Shown: positions 33,770-44,239 of the stretch, piece after piece
How positions within the stretch are numbered: position 1 is the stretch's first letter
Layout: every line of letters starts with the position of its first letter
Assembly (NCBI GenBank): GCA_932294295.1
Contig: OW028584.1
Coordinates: forward strand, 32,218,969-32,282,968
Direction: 5' to 3'
Length of the DNA: 64,000 nucleotides
Source: Alitta virens
Lineage: Eukaryota > Annelida > Polychaeta > Phyllodocida > Nereididae
Notes under the pieces: generated by a model
What the model was told of the DNA's origin: nothing
What the model saw: only the letters and a program-made list of their open reading frames with translations
Databases searched by the model: none
Position numbers and translations under genes: made by a program

Positions 33770-33990
33770 CTTTTAGAATTGCATGTATATGTGTTCACAC
33801 ATGCACAGGTTATGTAATAATACATAACAGTTGCAAAGTGGCTTTAAAATTAGCAAATTATGGTAAATTATCACCTCGATCCAAGAAAATTTTGATTCTT
33901 GCATGTGCCATTTTTGTCCTGTGTAGAATTATAGTTGACATTCACATGCAAGCTTCAGAGGAATGAATACTTTTGTAACCCACTGTATAC
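33770..33990 (+). repeat. Dispersed repeat (partner 7228-7440)
   Basis: Same ordered words as 7228-7440, ending CCACTGTA. Confidence 0.5.
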
Positions 33991-33999
33991 CAATAATCA

Positions 34000-34702
34000 T
34001 GCTAAACATTTACCTTCATTCCTTTGCCTTTGGTTACATTCCTTCTTGGGACAGCATCAAGTTAACTGTTCAATGATTCCTGTTGAAAGAGTGCATTTCA
34101 GCATTCAGTGAATTGAAGAATATAAATGCAAATAGATGTTCCTGCATTTGCAATTATATGATCCGCACATGATTTACAATGACATAGTGATGGAAGGACA
34201 TAAATTGATGGATTATGAATTTTCTGTATTGAATAATCAATAAATAAATAGGTATTCTGTTAAGATGATTTGTGATATGGTTCAGCTTACATATCTGTGA
34301 ACAATTAAAAATTAACATAATCTTACAAGCATGTAAAAAATATAGGAAAAGTCAGTTTAATAGCTGCATGACAGTTCTAAGGACATTTCTTGCAACCAAC
34401 CTCAAGACTTCCGATTACATATATGAGGTTTTCTGTGAATTCATAAACTGCACAATTAGTTTGATGGCAGAATACAATTGCCTGAATAGTGTTCTTAAAT
34501 TTATAATATAAGTGTAATTCAATATACTTACTTCCAGTGTGAGGGAAGGACAAACCTTTGTGACGGAAGGACAATGAGGCAACATAAAAATTTGACACTC
34601 AATAAATCATATGTAATGAAACTCAAATCTTATTAGAGATATATATTCAAACACAAGATAATTTCTGATTTCAAATGACTTTATTTTACTTGGTAACATG
34701 CT
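34000..34702. other. Non-genic stretch
   Basis: No gene recognised; a 79-codon frame at 34272 lacks any domain pattern. Confidence 0.4.
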
Positions 34703-35285
34703 ATTACTTACAAAAGTCACAAACAAACTGGCCAGATTTGTAGCCAGCACACTGTTCGTGTGACCATTGGCTACAAGATTGGCATTTTACCCAACTCTCT
34801 CCAGTTGCGGAATTTGAAAACAAAGAATTACAATAAAAAAAATAAAACTCTTCTTGACAATGTTTTTTCTTTTTTGAAGCCTTCTGGAACCTTGTCTTTT
34901 TTTCTGGTGTTTACCATCGGGCAAGGTTGCTTATCAGGAAGCTGGACGACACTTGTAGAGGGGGTCATATGGTGAGTACCCAAGGGAGGGACATCTGAAA
35001 CAACTGGGACCACTGCTGCAAGCAGTTCTGCTGCTAAAGAGACTTCTGTACAGGGGTCTGTTGCAGCTACTTCATTACTGGACACAGGGGGTTCGTGTGT
35101 AAGAGCAACTTCAGTAATGCAATCTGGCCCTTTTTCTGCATTATTGACGGGCACAAGTATCTCTCTGAAAACTTCTCCAGACTTGTGATAGCGAAGCAGG
35201 ACTTCTCCATACGACATGTGATGCGTATTAGTGATTCCAGGCACTACAGTGACTTTGTTTGTCAGTTCTACTGGAGTAGTCAGCT
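34703..35285 (-). pseudogene. C-terminal exon/fragment with PHD-like zinc finger, frameshifted
   Basis: On the minus strand a frame runs from a possible acceptor (CATATTAG at 35286-35293) through VTVVPGITNTHHMSYG, EVLLRYHKSG, an acidic/Pro/Ser-rich stretch and a basic KKDKVPEGFKKEK, ending at a stop near 34828. In the next frame, immediately downstream (34706-34830), SWVKCQSCSQWSHEQCAGY then FVCDFCK and a stop form the second half of a PHD-type finger (W-x2-C-x2-C..W-x-H-x2-C..C-x2-C). The two frames meet in a T8 run, so a one-base homopolymer slip separates them. C-terminal fingers of this type occur in pogo/Tigger-like transposase proteins and in chromatin genes. No transposase core was found upstream, so which of these it is remains open. 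Confidence 0.5.
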
Positions 35286-35637
35286 AATATGACCAACCAC
35301 CAGAGGCAGACGTGATGATGAGATGAATGCACCGTTAATTTAACATCTTGAGTGCAGCTGAGATATAGCTCATGACAAGCGACCAGGCTTCACTGAAAAT
35401 CCTGACATTATATAACTCCAGAGTTCAAGGTCATTTCATAACCTAATTAGGGGATATTATAAAAACAATTATTTCAATTGAAACCCTTATATAAATTACT
35501 ACTACTACTACTTTCAATTAAAACCCTTATATAAATTACTATTACTACTACTTCAATTGTTGTGTGGTGACCAACTTCCCTATAGATCTTCGCTTTAATT
35601 AGTTGATTTAGTGGCACGTGACTTCATTCTTGTTGTC

Positions 35638-35715
35638 ATGGCAACATCTTTGGCTCCCGGCGCTACAAAAGAAAATGATTTCCAGCAGTCGCATCCTTCT
35701 CGACGTCAAAGACAG
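35638..35715 (+). CDS. Tentative first coding exon (orphan)
   Basis: ATG in strong context (G at -3, G at +4) opens MATSLAPGATKENDFQQSHP and then SRRQRQ, ending at CAG|GTTGGT, phase 0. No partner exon was identified: joining directly to the acceptor at 37112 would meet a stop. Could be the 5' end of a gene whose other exons I did not find, or chance. Confidence 0.25.
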
Positions 35716-36705
35716 GTTGGTTGTGTATACATATAATTATGAAATTGTTCAAATATTATATTAGACATACTCACTGGATATACATCAGTAATTAACTGAC
35801 GTAGTTGACTGTTGTAATCACTGCAGGTGGTAATAGGCCCTATGGCAATTGTTGTTTCAATAGTTTACTATCAAAATATTGCATAATTTTAACAATGTTT
35901 TGACTTGGAGGCCGTCCAGATCAATGAAGTAGCAATGGCACTGTTAGCAGTAATTCCGCAATAATGTATGATGTATTTGTATGTATATGCACTATTTGAT
36001 TTTTATCTAATTCCCATATATATAGATTCTATATACGGAAGGATATTGGTGCCAACTCCCCCAAAAAAGAAAAAAAGTTTGAACGGAATTAAAAAAATCT
36101 TTTTAACACAAACTTCCTGGTGAAATTAGCAAGTCTTCTTAGAAAGGCCTGAAACTAAGTTGACATCAGAAAATTATATTATTTAAATATAAAGTGACCA
36201 TATAAGAGTTGTGCATAAAAAAATAGCCATTGCTAAATAGCCATTGCCTCCATATAACTAAAGTCAGTACAATGTACTACGAACCATATACAGAATTCTG
36301 ACAGTCGACAAAAAAAGGGGGGGGGGGGGTCATCTGCTACTTTACATTTTGAGTTAAACAACCGTGCATAGGAAAATGATATTATGATGTTTCACTGTTG
36401 ATTGTTTGAAATTTGTACTTCACAAATTGACTTGTTCCACATGTATCAGAGACTTGTTTCCATGGCAACAGAAAAAGGGTCTTTCTTCAATAGAATGAGC
36501 TGATATTTTGTACATAAATGTATATGTTTTTTATTTTGATTGAAAATATCATCAGTATGTCAATAATAACTCTATGAAAAAATGGTCGGAACTTTCTGAA
36601 TGCCCCTCGTAAGTAACATTTATATAAAGAGGTAATAAACTCGCTATAATTTTTCATATGAACCATCATCACATTATCACCTCTTAGTCTAGTGAACGGC
36701 TGCGG

Positions 36706-36950
36706 ATCAGGGCTGTATTTCTGTACCTGATGGGTTAAAGGGGAACTAACACCTTCAGCACTTTACCTCTCAGAAGTTAGCTTAGGTCCATAGAAACACA
36801 TCCCCGCCATTCATAACTTGTATATATGCACTGGTAAAGTAATATCCTGCATTAATTAGGTCTGTGTTGTGGACAGGCAGGGACCATAGCAATGAGATGA
36901 AGGATAAAACAGCCACCTGAGACCAGTGTTGGCAAGCCCAGTGCTGTCTA
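36706..36950 (-). mobile_element. Decayed tRNA-SINE (family 1), interrupted
   Basis: Diverged copy of the SINE at 11685: GGGCTGTATTTCTGTACCTG, then after a foreign 120-bp insert (about 36737-36855) AATTAGG..GGACAGGCAGGGACCATA and GCAATGAGATGAAGGATAAA. The tRNA-like head is mostly lost. Confidence 0.65.
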
Positions 36951-37112
36951 ACTGGAGGGGTATGCAAAGGTCGAAAAACTAGGAACAATTTCTCCCTCAT
37001 TCCATGTTGCTCCACAAAAAAAAAAGAAAAAAAAAACCTTTTTCACATAGTACCCATTATGTGTGAAATAACAGTTTAATCACTTAAAACGTATCTTTAT
37101 TCTCGTCTTCAG

Positions 37113-37492
37113 ACCATTTACTTGTAACGATGGAAACCACAACCTTCTTCACCACTGCTGACGTCACTGCTCTATCTGAAGACGTCACAACTGGATTCGA
37201 AGTATACAATGTGAATTCTACAGCAGTTATTGTTTCCACAGCAACGCAGCCTGACTTGATCAAACCCATTGTATACAGGGTCAATTTGATTCTATCTGGA
37301 ATTTTGACAAGTTTTGGGCTTGTCAATTTATTTTTCCTGTGGAGCCTGCTGAAGTTTTGCCCAGTCAGGAGAACTTTTAACATGTATGCAGTACTCATCT
37401 GTATAGCAGATCTGGTCAACAATACTATCGTTGGACCCATGTACTTAGTCACGTGGACCTACCCTCAGTTACTCACTGTCAACATGTGTAAG
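37113..37492 (+). CDS. Rhodopsin-like GPCR, exon with start codon, TM1-TM2
   Basis: First coding exon of a complete seven-TM receptor (about 356 aa in three exons, all joined in phase 0). Acceptor CGTCTTCAG ends at 37112; ATG at 37130 in good context (A at -3, G at +4), so the 5' UTR is probably spliced. Residues 1-47 are an extracellular, Ser/Thr-rich N-terminus with one sequon (N29-S-T). TM1 about 48-74; TM2 about 84-109 with the conserved LxxAD (D94, the sodium-site Asp 2.50). C120 fits the Cys at the top of TM3. Ends NMCK at donor AAG|GTGAGT (37493). Class A membership is secure; no subfamily is assigned. It would signal from the plasma membrane through G proteins. Two further exons at 38954 and 41959. 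Confidence 0.85.
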
Positions 37493-37555
37493 GTGAGTGA
37501 AAACTTAAAGAGACCCTTAATTTTATGAGAAAAATCCCTTCATGAGCAAAATCCC

Positions 37556-37765
37556 AGCTGGATGTCGTACGGATGGGACGTTCAATAGGCGGTCCCTTGT
37601 ACTCAGTGTCTATGCTGAGGCAAGTAAAAAATCCCACCCATGGGGTAGATGTGTAACGTGGGCGGACTCCTCTCTCACCTCATCAATCAACCCTCGATAG
37701 CGGTGAGAACTTGCCTTAGAGGGCTGCACTTTCCACATCAATCATCTATCTATCTATCTTTAAGA
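37556..37765 (+). repeat. Dispersed repeat with (TATC)n tail
   Basis: Contains TGTCTATGCTGAGGCAAGTA, ATCCCACCCATGGGGTA, a TGTAACGTGGG block and GGCTGCACTTTCCA, and ends in (ATCT)n. The reverse-complement copy is at 47105-47330, and part of it (GGAAGTGCGGTCCTCTAAGG) is at 45562-45596. The tetranucleotide end suggests a SINE-like retroelement. Lies in GPCR intron 1. Confidence 0.6.
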
Positions 37766-37819
37766 AAGTGAAAACACAAGAAAAAGAAATTTTTTTATTC
37801 GATTGTTATATCATGCTTC

Positions 37820-38031
37820 ACTCGGCGACAGTGAAATTCGCCACGACAATGAGATTCGCCACCCCCCTTATACTCAATTATACATCTTGCAAGTTCATGA
37901 TTTGTTACAAAACTAATTGTTTATATAATTGACAATACTCTGTCACCCCAACAGCCATCTAATAAATGTTTATTGCACTTTATTACGAGTGGCGAATCTC
38001 ATTGTCGTGGCAAATTTCACTGTCGCCGAGT
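37820..38031. mobile_element. MITE with 43-bp terminal inverted repeats
   Basis: ACTCGGCGACAGTGAAATTC then GCCACGACAATGAGATTCGC at the left, with its complement at 37989-38031 (1-2 mismatches). 212 bp, no coding capacity. In GPCR intron 1. Confidence 0.85.
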
Positions 38032-38124
38032 GTACGTTTAATTATCCCCCGCATCCTCTAAAACTTTTGCTAGTTTCATGACCAGCTGCAAGAGGCAGAT
38101 ATACACTCGGGGTCATATCATCGA

Positions 38125-38450
38125 AATAGAGACTTTTCACTGAGCAGCCCTGAATTCAGCAAGACATAAGTCTTTCCTTTCCTGTTATTACTCATTTTGC
38201 TTTTCAGACATAGTAGGTCATACCTAACTGGTTCCATAACTATAATTTTCTCTGGGAAATAACAGAAATCAATTAAATGATAAGATGTCAAATATACATT
38301 AAAATGCACTATAAATACTGCTGCTAGCTGCATATTGCTTCAGTCAATTACAGTCAAGGGCGGGAACTTTTTTTAGTCAATAGAATTGGCAGTATTCTGT
38401 CGTAGCCAGCTGGTGGAATAACAGAGAACCTTTTGTGAAAATCCACTATT
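38125..38450 (-). mobile_element. MITE, AATAGTGGATTTTCAC family, copy A
   Basis: Ends AATAGAGACTTTTCACTGAG and (complement) AATAGTGGATTTTCAC. Contains TTCAGCAAGACATAAGTC and an E-box/CTCF-like CAGCTGGTGG. Copies B (50700-50926), C (54911-55213) and D (56304-56607) share ends and order. In GPCR intron 1. Confidence 0.8.
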
Positions 38451-38575
38451 GGCCACTATTATGGCCAGGGTCATCGAAATAGCCTCAAACACAATTACAC
38501 ACATTCAACTTCATAAATGTCACAAAACTTATCTTCTGATCATTTACAATATTCTAAAGCTTCCGACTGGCATCT

Positions 38576-38650
38576 TACCCTGATAGCATTCCAAATCGGG
38601 CCAGCGTCTTTTCAACATCGCTGAACGTCTGAACTTGGAAATTCATGCCG
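38576..38650. mobile_element. MITE, GCATTCCAAATCGGGCC family, copy 2 (decayed)
   Basis: TACCCTGATAGCATTCCAAA then TCGGGCCAGCGTC, with a degraded right end. See 16267 and 39226. Confidence 0.65.
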
Positions 38651-38953
38651 TTAGGCTTTTCCGCAAAAAATAAATAAAATTTAAAAGTGCTGTATCTTCT
38701 AAACTATTGACACTGGAGACCTGTAATTTTGGATTTTCCCATAAGTTATATAGTCTTACAACTGGTATTTTTGCAGAATTGTTTGAGATGGTGACCTGGG
38801 AAGTTTGTCTGAATTTCGGTGAATTCATATGGATTGACCAAATGGTCTTTTTTAAATTTTTTTTATTCCTAGTCAGTTGTATAGGCCTAAGTAAATAAAT
38901 GATTGTCTGTACATCAATTCACATAATGTTACTTTTCTTTTTTCTCACATTAG

Positions 38954-39175
38954 GCTCGTATCTTCATACGAGTGATGACACAACTATTGTCCCTGGCTGC
39001 AGCCCTCCTTATCGCAGTGACCCGCCTATTCTCTGTTGTCAGTTCCCGTATCTTTCGAGGTCTGTTGAGGGCAAGGATTGTCGTTGGAAGTGCCATTGTC
39101 ATTGAGTGTGCAGCTTGTTTTCTTGGAGTTCAGTTGATTGCGAGTGATGGACAGACCTTCATGGTTTGCATGCAG
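38954..39175 (+). CDS. Rhodopsin-like GPCR, exon with TM3-TM4
   Basis: 222 nt, 74 codons, acceptor TCTCACATTAG, donor CAG|GTAAGA, phase 0 on both sides. TM3 about 124-150. The D/ERY motif is replaced by T-R-L (144-146), keeping only the arginine (R145). TM4 about 163-185. C193 in VCMQ is the likely ECL2 partner of C120. Confidence 0.85.
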
Positions 39176-39225
39176 GTAAGACTTGATTCATAGTCACAGT
39201 TCAACCACAGGTGTTTGCCAACATA

Positions 39226-39348
39226 TACCCAGATAGCATTCCAACTCGTATCAACGTCGGCACCATGTCGGCGATGTTGAAACGATGTTGTACTGACGGT
39301 GGCCGATATAGAAACGACGCTGGCCCGATTTGGAATGCCATCTGGGTA
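39226..39348. mobile_element. MITE, GCATTCCAAATCGGGCC family, copy 3 (best preserved)
   Basis: TACCCAGATAGCATTCCAAC ... GATTTGGAATGCC then ATCTGGGTA: ends are inverted repeats of about 40 bp with TA at both edges; 123 bp total. In GPCR intron 2. Confidence 0.8.
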
Positions 39349-39845
39349 TGATAGAACTTTAACTAATACCAAGAGTCCTGACTACTCAAACTTCCTTCTC
39401 ATCTCAAAAGGCAGCTATGTCAGCAATAGCCAATCAGAATGTTTATAGGTTATCACATCAGAATTGCATGAGTGCACAAAATACTGTTTGAGCTGGTGTC
39501 ATGACACTGCTGAAGATCCAAATTTGTCATTGTTTTGGTCAGTTAAATGTGGAGGTGTGTCCCTGAAATCGTTGCTGATTGGTGGTAATTGATGTCATCC
39601 CTGTTTATTGTTGCTCATTGGTTAAAATCCGCATCATCCCTGCAGTTCTTGTCTCTGATTGGCTGAATCTCGTAACCCTCGAAAAGCCGTATCGATCTCC
39701 AAGCCCTTTGATTTCATCCCTCTTAGATCAATATCACCCAGGGAAAAACACCAGTATCAGGAAAAAAACATGCTCAGTCATGGGATAAAGCTGAATAAAT
39801 TTAGAAATGACGTGATCAGCTGGCTGTTTGACTCAACAGTTAGAC

Positions 39846-40053
39846 GAAAATTGAAGGATCCGTGTAATAAAATGTATTATGAAGATGACGCTAATGACGT
39901 TCATGACGTTTTTCTGTGCCTCGTTTTCGTATTCGGTAGTATTTGCCAGGCAATAAAACTGACCGTGATATTTGTCAGTAAAATTTGATATTCATGAAAT
40001 GGTGATATTAGTTTATTTACCATTAGCACCATTGGATGCAGCAACGTATGTGT
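39846..40053 (+). repeat. Long inverted repeat, arm 1 (partner 43183-43385)
   Basis: About 205 bp in intron 2 of the GPCR matches, in reverse complement, 43183-43385 downstream of the gene. Shared words include AATAAAATGTATTATGAAG versus the complement of CTTCGTAATAAATTTTATT, GTATTTGCCAG, and TATTGGATGCAGCAAC. The pair encloses the last GPCR exon. Two oppositely oriented copies of one element. Confidence 0.7.
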
Positions 40054-40059
40054 TACATG

Positions 40060-41565
40060 AGAGACCATGCATCAGCTTGTGCAATCAAATATAGAATCTG
40101 CTGAAAGAGCATATTTTAAAATGGACTGTATAGACACAAAAATAAAAACAATCTGATGCTAAAAACAAATAAAAAGAAATTGAATATATGATAAAACCGC
40201 AAGATACTTATATTGCAACATTATGGACCATTTTTGTAGCAATTGCTCAGTTTACATTAAAATCCAAAACTGCTTATAAATTTGTTGGCTGTAAATTCTA
40301 TATATGAGCAAAATATAATTATTACATTTGTTACAACGCTGTTTGACAGTGAACTATACAGAAGACAATAAGACTGCAGAAAACTGGCTGCATGAGCACA
40401 CAGAAGCGCCCATGCAGAGAACACCTTTACTGGTTAGAAATGGTCGCGGACGTTAAAGGAGACCATTTTTCAATGCAAATTAGGTCAGAGGTCAATCTTG
40501 GCAGCTAGCTTGGTGATGCAGGTGAGCCTTATTAGTGTCAAGGGTCTCACATTTGACACGGGCGACATTAAATAAAAAAAAAAAATCATGACATTTCAAG
40601 TGCGCTTGCCAAGCGATATAATATTATAATAAAAATATACAATTTCAACACTTTTCTAAAAAAAAAACGGTTAGGTCATTTTTTAACAAAATAAGATTAA
40701 AAAGGATAACAAAGGATGAAGGAAAAGATGCAAATGGAAAGGGATGGAGCAAGGGGAGAATTCGTGACATTGCAGTTTCCAAATTCGTGACATGAGAAAG
40801 CAGTGGGTGTGATATACTGCAAGATGCGTGACAACTATTGTGTATATTGCCCTTTGTTGTTGTGGCGTCTTCAATTCTTGATAACACTGAAAAGGTTGTT
40901 GCTATATATCGTGTCTCTCCTGTTGCTATCTTAGACTTGGAAACTGAACCCAAACGTAAAATTGACTGTGGTTTCACAGCAAATGTAATATTTAGAAAGT
41001 ACAGCCTATGCCATACAAAGCAGGGCAGCATGAAGTATAACTGGTAATTTTGACTTTGTTATATAATTTTTTTGTATTTTATAGTTTGCTTAATAACAGG
41101 GTCATATTGCAAAACAGTGTATTTTCCAACTGTATATGTTTACCCTGTTTTTAAATATATTTTATAATTAAATAAACTCGAAGTGATATCATGTGGATGC
41201 AGGACTCCCATTGGATATGGCAGTCCCTCGGCCAATAGGAGTCCTGAATCCGCATGACGTCATCTGGCGTTTCCAAGTCTATGTATTGGCTGTAAAAACA
41301 AAAACAAAAAAAAAACTCACACACAAACCCCCAATGTCATATTTGTTTGAGATGACGGTTCCCTTTAATTGTTGGTAAACATGCATCATATACCTATAAT
41401 ATAATCATAATCATACATTATCATATCATACTGTTCTTAAAACTTTTAATTGATTTAATTAAATTTTTTTTATCGACCACAAAATAGGCTTGGTTGATGG
41501 TTTTATGTTTCAATCCCATAATGGGCACTTTCTATGCGCTCAATGCCAGCTAGATGTTGTGATTG
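40060..41565. other. GPCR intron 2, remainder
   Basis: AT-rich. A 128-codon minus-strand frame at 40645-41031 has no domain pattern and is mirrored by an open plus frame; not called as a gene. Confidence 0.45.
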
Positions 41566-41822
41566 TGTAACAAGACAGACAGCTAGACAGCTAGACAGAC
41601 AGCTAGACAGACAGCTAGACAGACAGCCAGACAGCTAGACAACTAGACAGACAGCCAGACAAACAGCTAGACAGCTAGACAGACAGACAGACAGCTAGAC
41701 AGACAGACAGACAGCTAGACATACAGCTAGACATACAGCTAGACAGCTAGACAGCTAAGCAGACAAACAGCTGGACAGACAGACAGACGGACAGCTAGAC
41801 AGCTAGACAGCTAGACAGACAG
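41566..41822 (+). repeat. (ACAGCTAG/ACAGAC)n simple repeat
   Basis: About 255 bp of interleaved CAGCTAGA and CAGACAGA units, ending 136 bp before the last GPCR exon; a likely length-polymorphic locus. Confidence 0.9.
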
Positions 41823-41958
41823 ACACTATTTGAGAAAAGTGACTAGTGACGTGGACTCCAAGTCTTATCTTCTTATCATTACATTTTCCTTTGGCAGTTA
41901 GTCATGTAAGCTGATTATATATTTTACTTCATTTTTACTCTTATCTTCTGTATTTCAG

Positions 41959-42444
41959 AGGCAGACATTCGCCGGAGTACCCAAAGAAAATCACATGTCA
42001 AGCGTCATTCTGTGGGTCGTGATTTTGGTCGCAGTTGTCTTCTGCTACATTTCGCTTGTGGCAATTCTGAAGTACAAGAATATGAAAATAAAACATTTGC
42101 CGGGCAACCAAAACATGATCATTGTCACTTTCACGATCGGTCTGAGCATCAGCATGATTTACTTCTTCTTTGTTTTCCTTCCCATCTTTTCGGCCATGTT
42201 GCGAAAGTTGATTTATGCCTCACTCAACCGTACCAACCAGCTTAGCTTTCCTGACCGCTTGGCCATCGGTGAACTTTACAACATAATTATATTACTGCAC
42301 AGTTGTATCAATCCCCTTCTCTATATTTTGCCTTCATCCCATTTTCGTCAAGCTTTTTGCAAGTATTTCAAGAAGAAACTTTTCTGTTTCCATCACAACC
42401 ATTCGGTTGCACCGTCCGCGCAAGTGCAGAACAGTTCACTTTGA
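41959..42444 (+). CDS. Rhodopsin-like GPCR, last exon with TM5-TM7
   Basis: Acceptor TCTGTATTTCAG, phase 0, 161 codons and TGA at 42442. TM5 about 211-234, TM6 about 248-272, TM7 about 297-320. TM7 carries the class A signature C-I-N-P-L-L-Y (NPxxY, 313-317), followed by the basic amphipathic helix 8 and cysteines (KKKLFC) that could be palmitoylated. TM6 lacks CWxP (it reads SISMIYFFFVFLP). Tail ends APSAQVQNSSL. Confidence 0.87.
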   Translation, partial: RQTFAGVPKENHMSSVILWVVILVAVVFCYISLVAILKYKNMKIKHLPGNQNMIIVTFTIGLSISMIYFFFVFLPIFSAMLRKLIYASLNRTNQLSFPDRLAIGELYNIIILLHSCINPLLYILPSSHFRQAFCKYFKKKLFCFHHNHSVAPSAQVQNSSL

Positions 42445-42566
42445 CTTTATAAGGTAAAGAAAAAGCAGGTATCTCGCGGATAAATATTCAACAACCACCC
42501 CTGCTTTTTTTCATTATGACTTGTAAAGAAATTGGCTTTTTTTTGTCTTTTCTTGTTTTGGGTTTA

Positions 42567-42816
42567 GTGCAGTTTAGCGGACCCAAATTTATACCCATAT
42601 TTGGTGTCAACAATGGTCAATGAAATATGAAATATATAACAATTTTTTTGATAGTGTGGCGAGGCTGTGTGGGGCTAGCAGCCTCCAAGAACATGAAAAA
42701 GAAAACTGTCATTTTTAGTTTGTGATGTCATACATTGAATTCAAGTATTTGATGTCATTTGCTTGGCAATGAGGCTCATTAAATATGGTCATAAATCTGG
42801 GTCCAGTATACTGCAC
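42567..42816. mobile_element. MITE, GTGCAGTATA family, copy 2
   Basis: GTGCAGTTTAGCGGACCCAA at the left, GGGTCCAGTATACTGCAC at the right; internal TTAGTTTGTGATGTCATACA as in copy 1 at 14880. Confidence 0.75.
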
Positions 42817-43094
42817 TTTTTAAAAATATGGCTATGGAGGTCAGTGGTTCTAGTTATTCTATCTCTGAAGTCAATTATTGACTGTTAGTAAAGTAGGTAA
42901 CTAAAATTGTAAGACTGCCCTTGCAGTAGTTATTCTGACTAGGAACCTATAGTTGGCCAGCAGTAGTCATGGCTACCATGACTGACTTTTATATAATTAA
43001 TTATTATTCTAGTCAAAATGAGTTCTGCTTTGCATCTGTATAATTCAATGTCTCTACAAGAAACTTATACTCAATTAACTATGACAAGTGCAAA

Positions 43095-43150
43095 CCCAGC
43101 ATCTTGTCTATATGTCGGCCGACGTCGATCCGATTTGGAATGCCATCTCT
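43095..43150. mobile_element. MITE, GCATTCCAAATCGGGCC family, copy 4 (internally deleted)
   Basis: CCCAGCATCTTG ... CGATTTGGAATGCCATCTCT; mostly the right end remains. Confidence 0.6.
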
Positions 43151-43182
43151 GAATTGCCTAATGATGGGCCTTTTTATGTGTT

Positions 43183-43385
43183 GCTGCATCCAATAGTGCT
43201 TACGGCAAATAAACTAATATCTCCATTTCATTTTAGAATATTAAATATCACTGAAAAATATCACGGTCAGTTATATTGTCTGGCAAATACTACAGAATAC
43301 GAAGACGAGGCACAGGCGAAACTTCATGAACGTCATTAGCTTTGTCGCTTCGTAATAAATTTTATTACACAGCTCCTTTAATTTC
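43183..43385 (-). repeat. Long inverted repeat, arm 2 (partner 39846-40053)
   Basis: Reverse complement of the GPCR intron 2 repeat; see 39846. Confidence 0.7.
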
Positions 43386-43389
43386 TTCC

Positions 43390-44237
43390 AATTTTCAAAA
43401 TTCGAAGTTTATTATGAACAAAAATGTGTTGGTGCTTTGCCTAAAACAACTCTGAAATGGCGAATCGGCGACGCTGATCATAACGTTATAATGTCAGTAA
43501 GATAATTTGCCAGGCAGACAAATTTGCTTACCAAGCAACAATATCATGTAAGCCTCGTTGACAAGTACCAGTGTTCTGGGTATGGTAAGCATGAATGGTT
43601 TTTGCCAAATAAACTAATTTAACCTGCCAGGTCAGCTAATTTGGCAGTAAGTGCTATTGGTTGTCCTGTGTCATACAATGAAGTATTATACAGTAGGGTC
43701 TGAACATGAGTTTTATTTTTTTTGATATTTTATTGTTTGTTGCTATGATGCAGTTAATTAGTAATATTCTATTATACAATTTAGGAACTATTGAGCAGAA
43801 AGTATATACAATATATTATATATTCTGCTTATCAAAAATTTTGTTTTCATAAAAAAGCTGTTGTATTCCTGCATATATCAATTAAAATCAATTTTATTAA
43901 CTGTCCATGTAGTTTAATTTTGCCAACTTTTGGCTGTATTGGTATCTCCAATAGGCCTACATACGTGATGAAATCCACAGTCATGCAAATAAATATTCAG
44001 ATTTTCTGAGAGCAAGGCAGCACGTGGCACATGCAGTGGCCAATGACTGTTCATATGCTGCAAGATGCATGCAGCTGCATGTGAATTGTAATGTCAACAT
44101 TAAGTCAAGTCAAGAATTTGTTTTTATTAAAATGACATGTGACATTCAACATTACAAAATAAATATATTAGATAAGATAAGATAAAACTATGAATAATGA
44201 ATACATAGTGGCAACAACACTGCATAATGGTTAGTTA
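43390..44237. other. Non-genic stretch
   Basis: AT-rich, no coding pattern. Confidence 0.4.
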
Positions 44238-44239
44238 CA

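Larger units (their letters stand above)
35290..37110. other. Mostly non-genic; two tandem 56-bp units; poly-G tract
   Basis: A unit with CAATTGAAACCC then TTATATAAATTACT(ACT)n is duplicated at about 35470-35560. Poly-G at 36317-36330. The decayed SINE at 36706-36950 and the tentative exon at 35638 lie inside. Confidence 0.45.

Noticed and set aside
37084..37452. 122-codon minus-strand frame
   Set aside because: Antisense shadow of GPCR exon 1.
39659..39988. 109-codon plus-strand frame in GPCR intron 2
   Set aside because: Its second half is the dispersed inverted repeat also found at 43183-43385, so it is repeat sequence, not an extra GPCR exon.
40645..41031. 128-codon minus-strand frame in GPCR intron 2
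   Set aside because: No ATG-supported start context, no domain pattern, low-complexity C-terminus; an open plus-strand frame mirrors it.
41566..41822. Interspersed CAGCTAGA units resembling an ordered array
   Set aside because: Irregular mixing of two short units without spacers; simple-sequence slippage.
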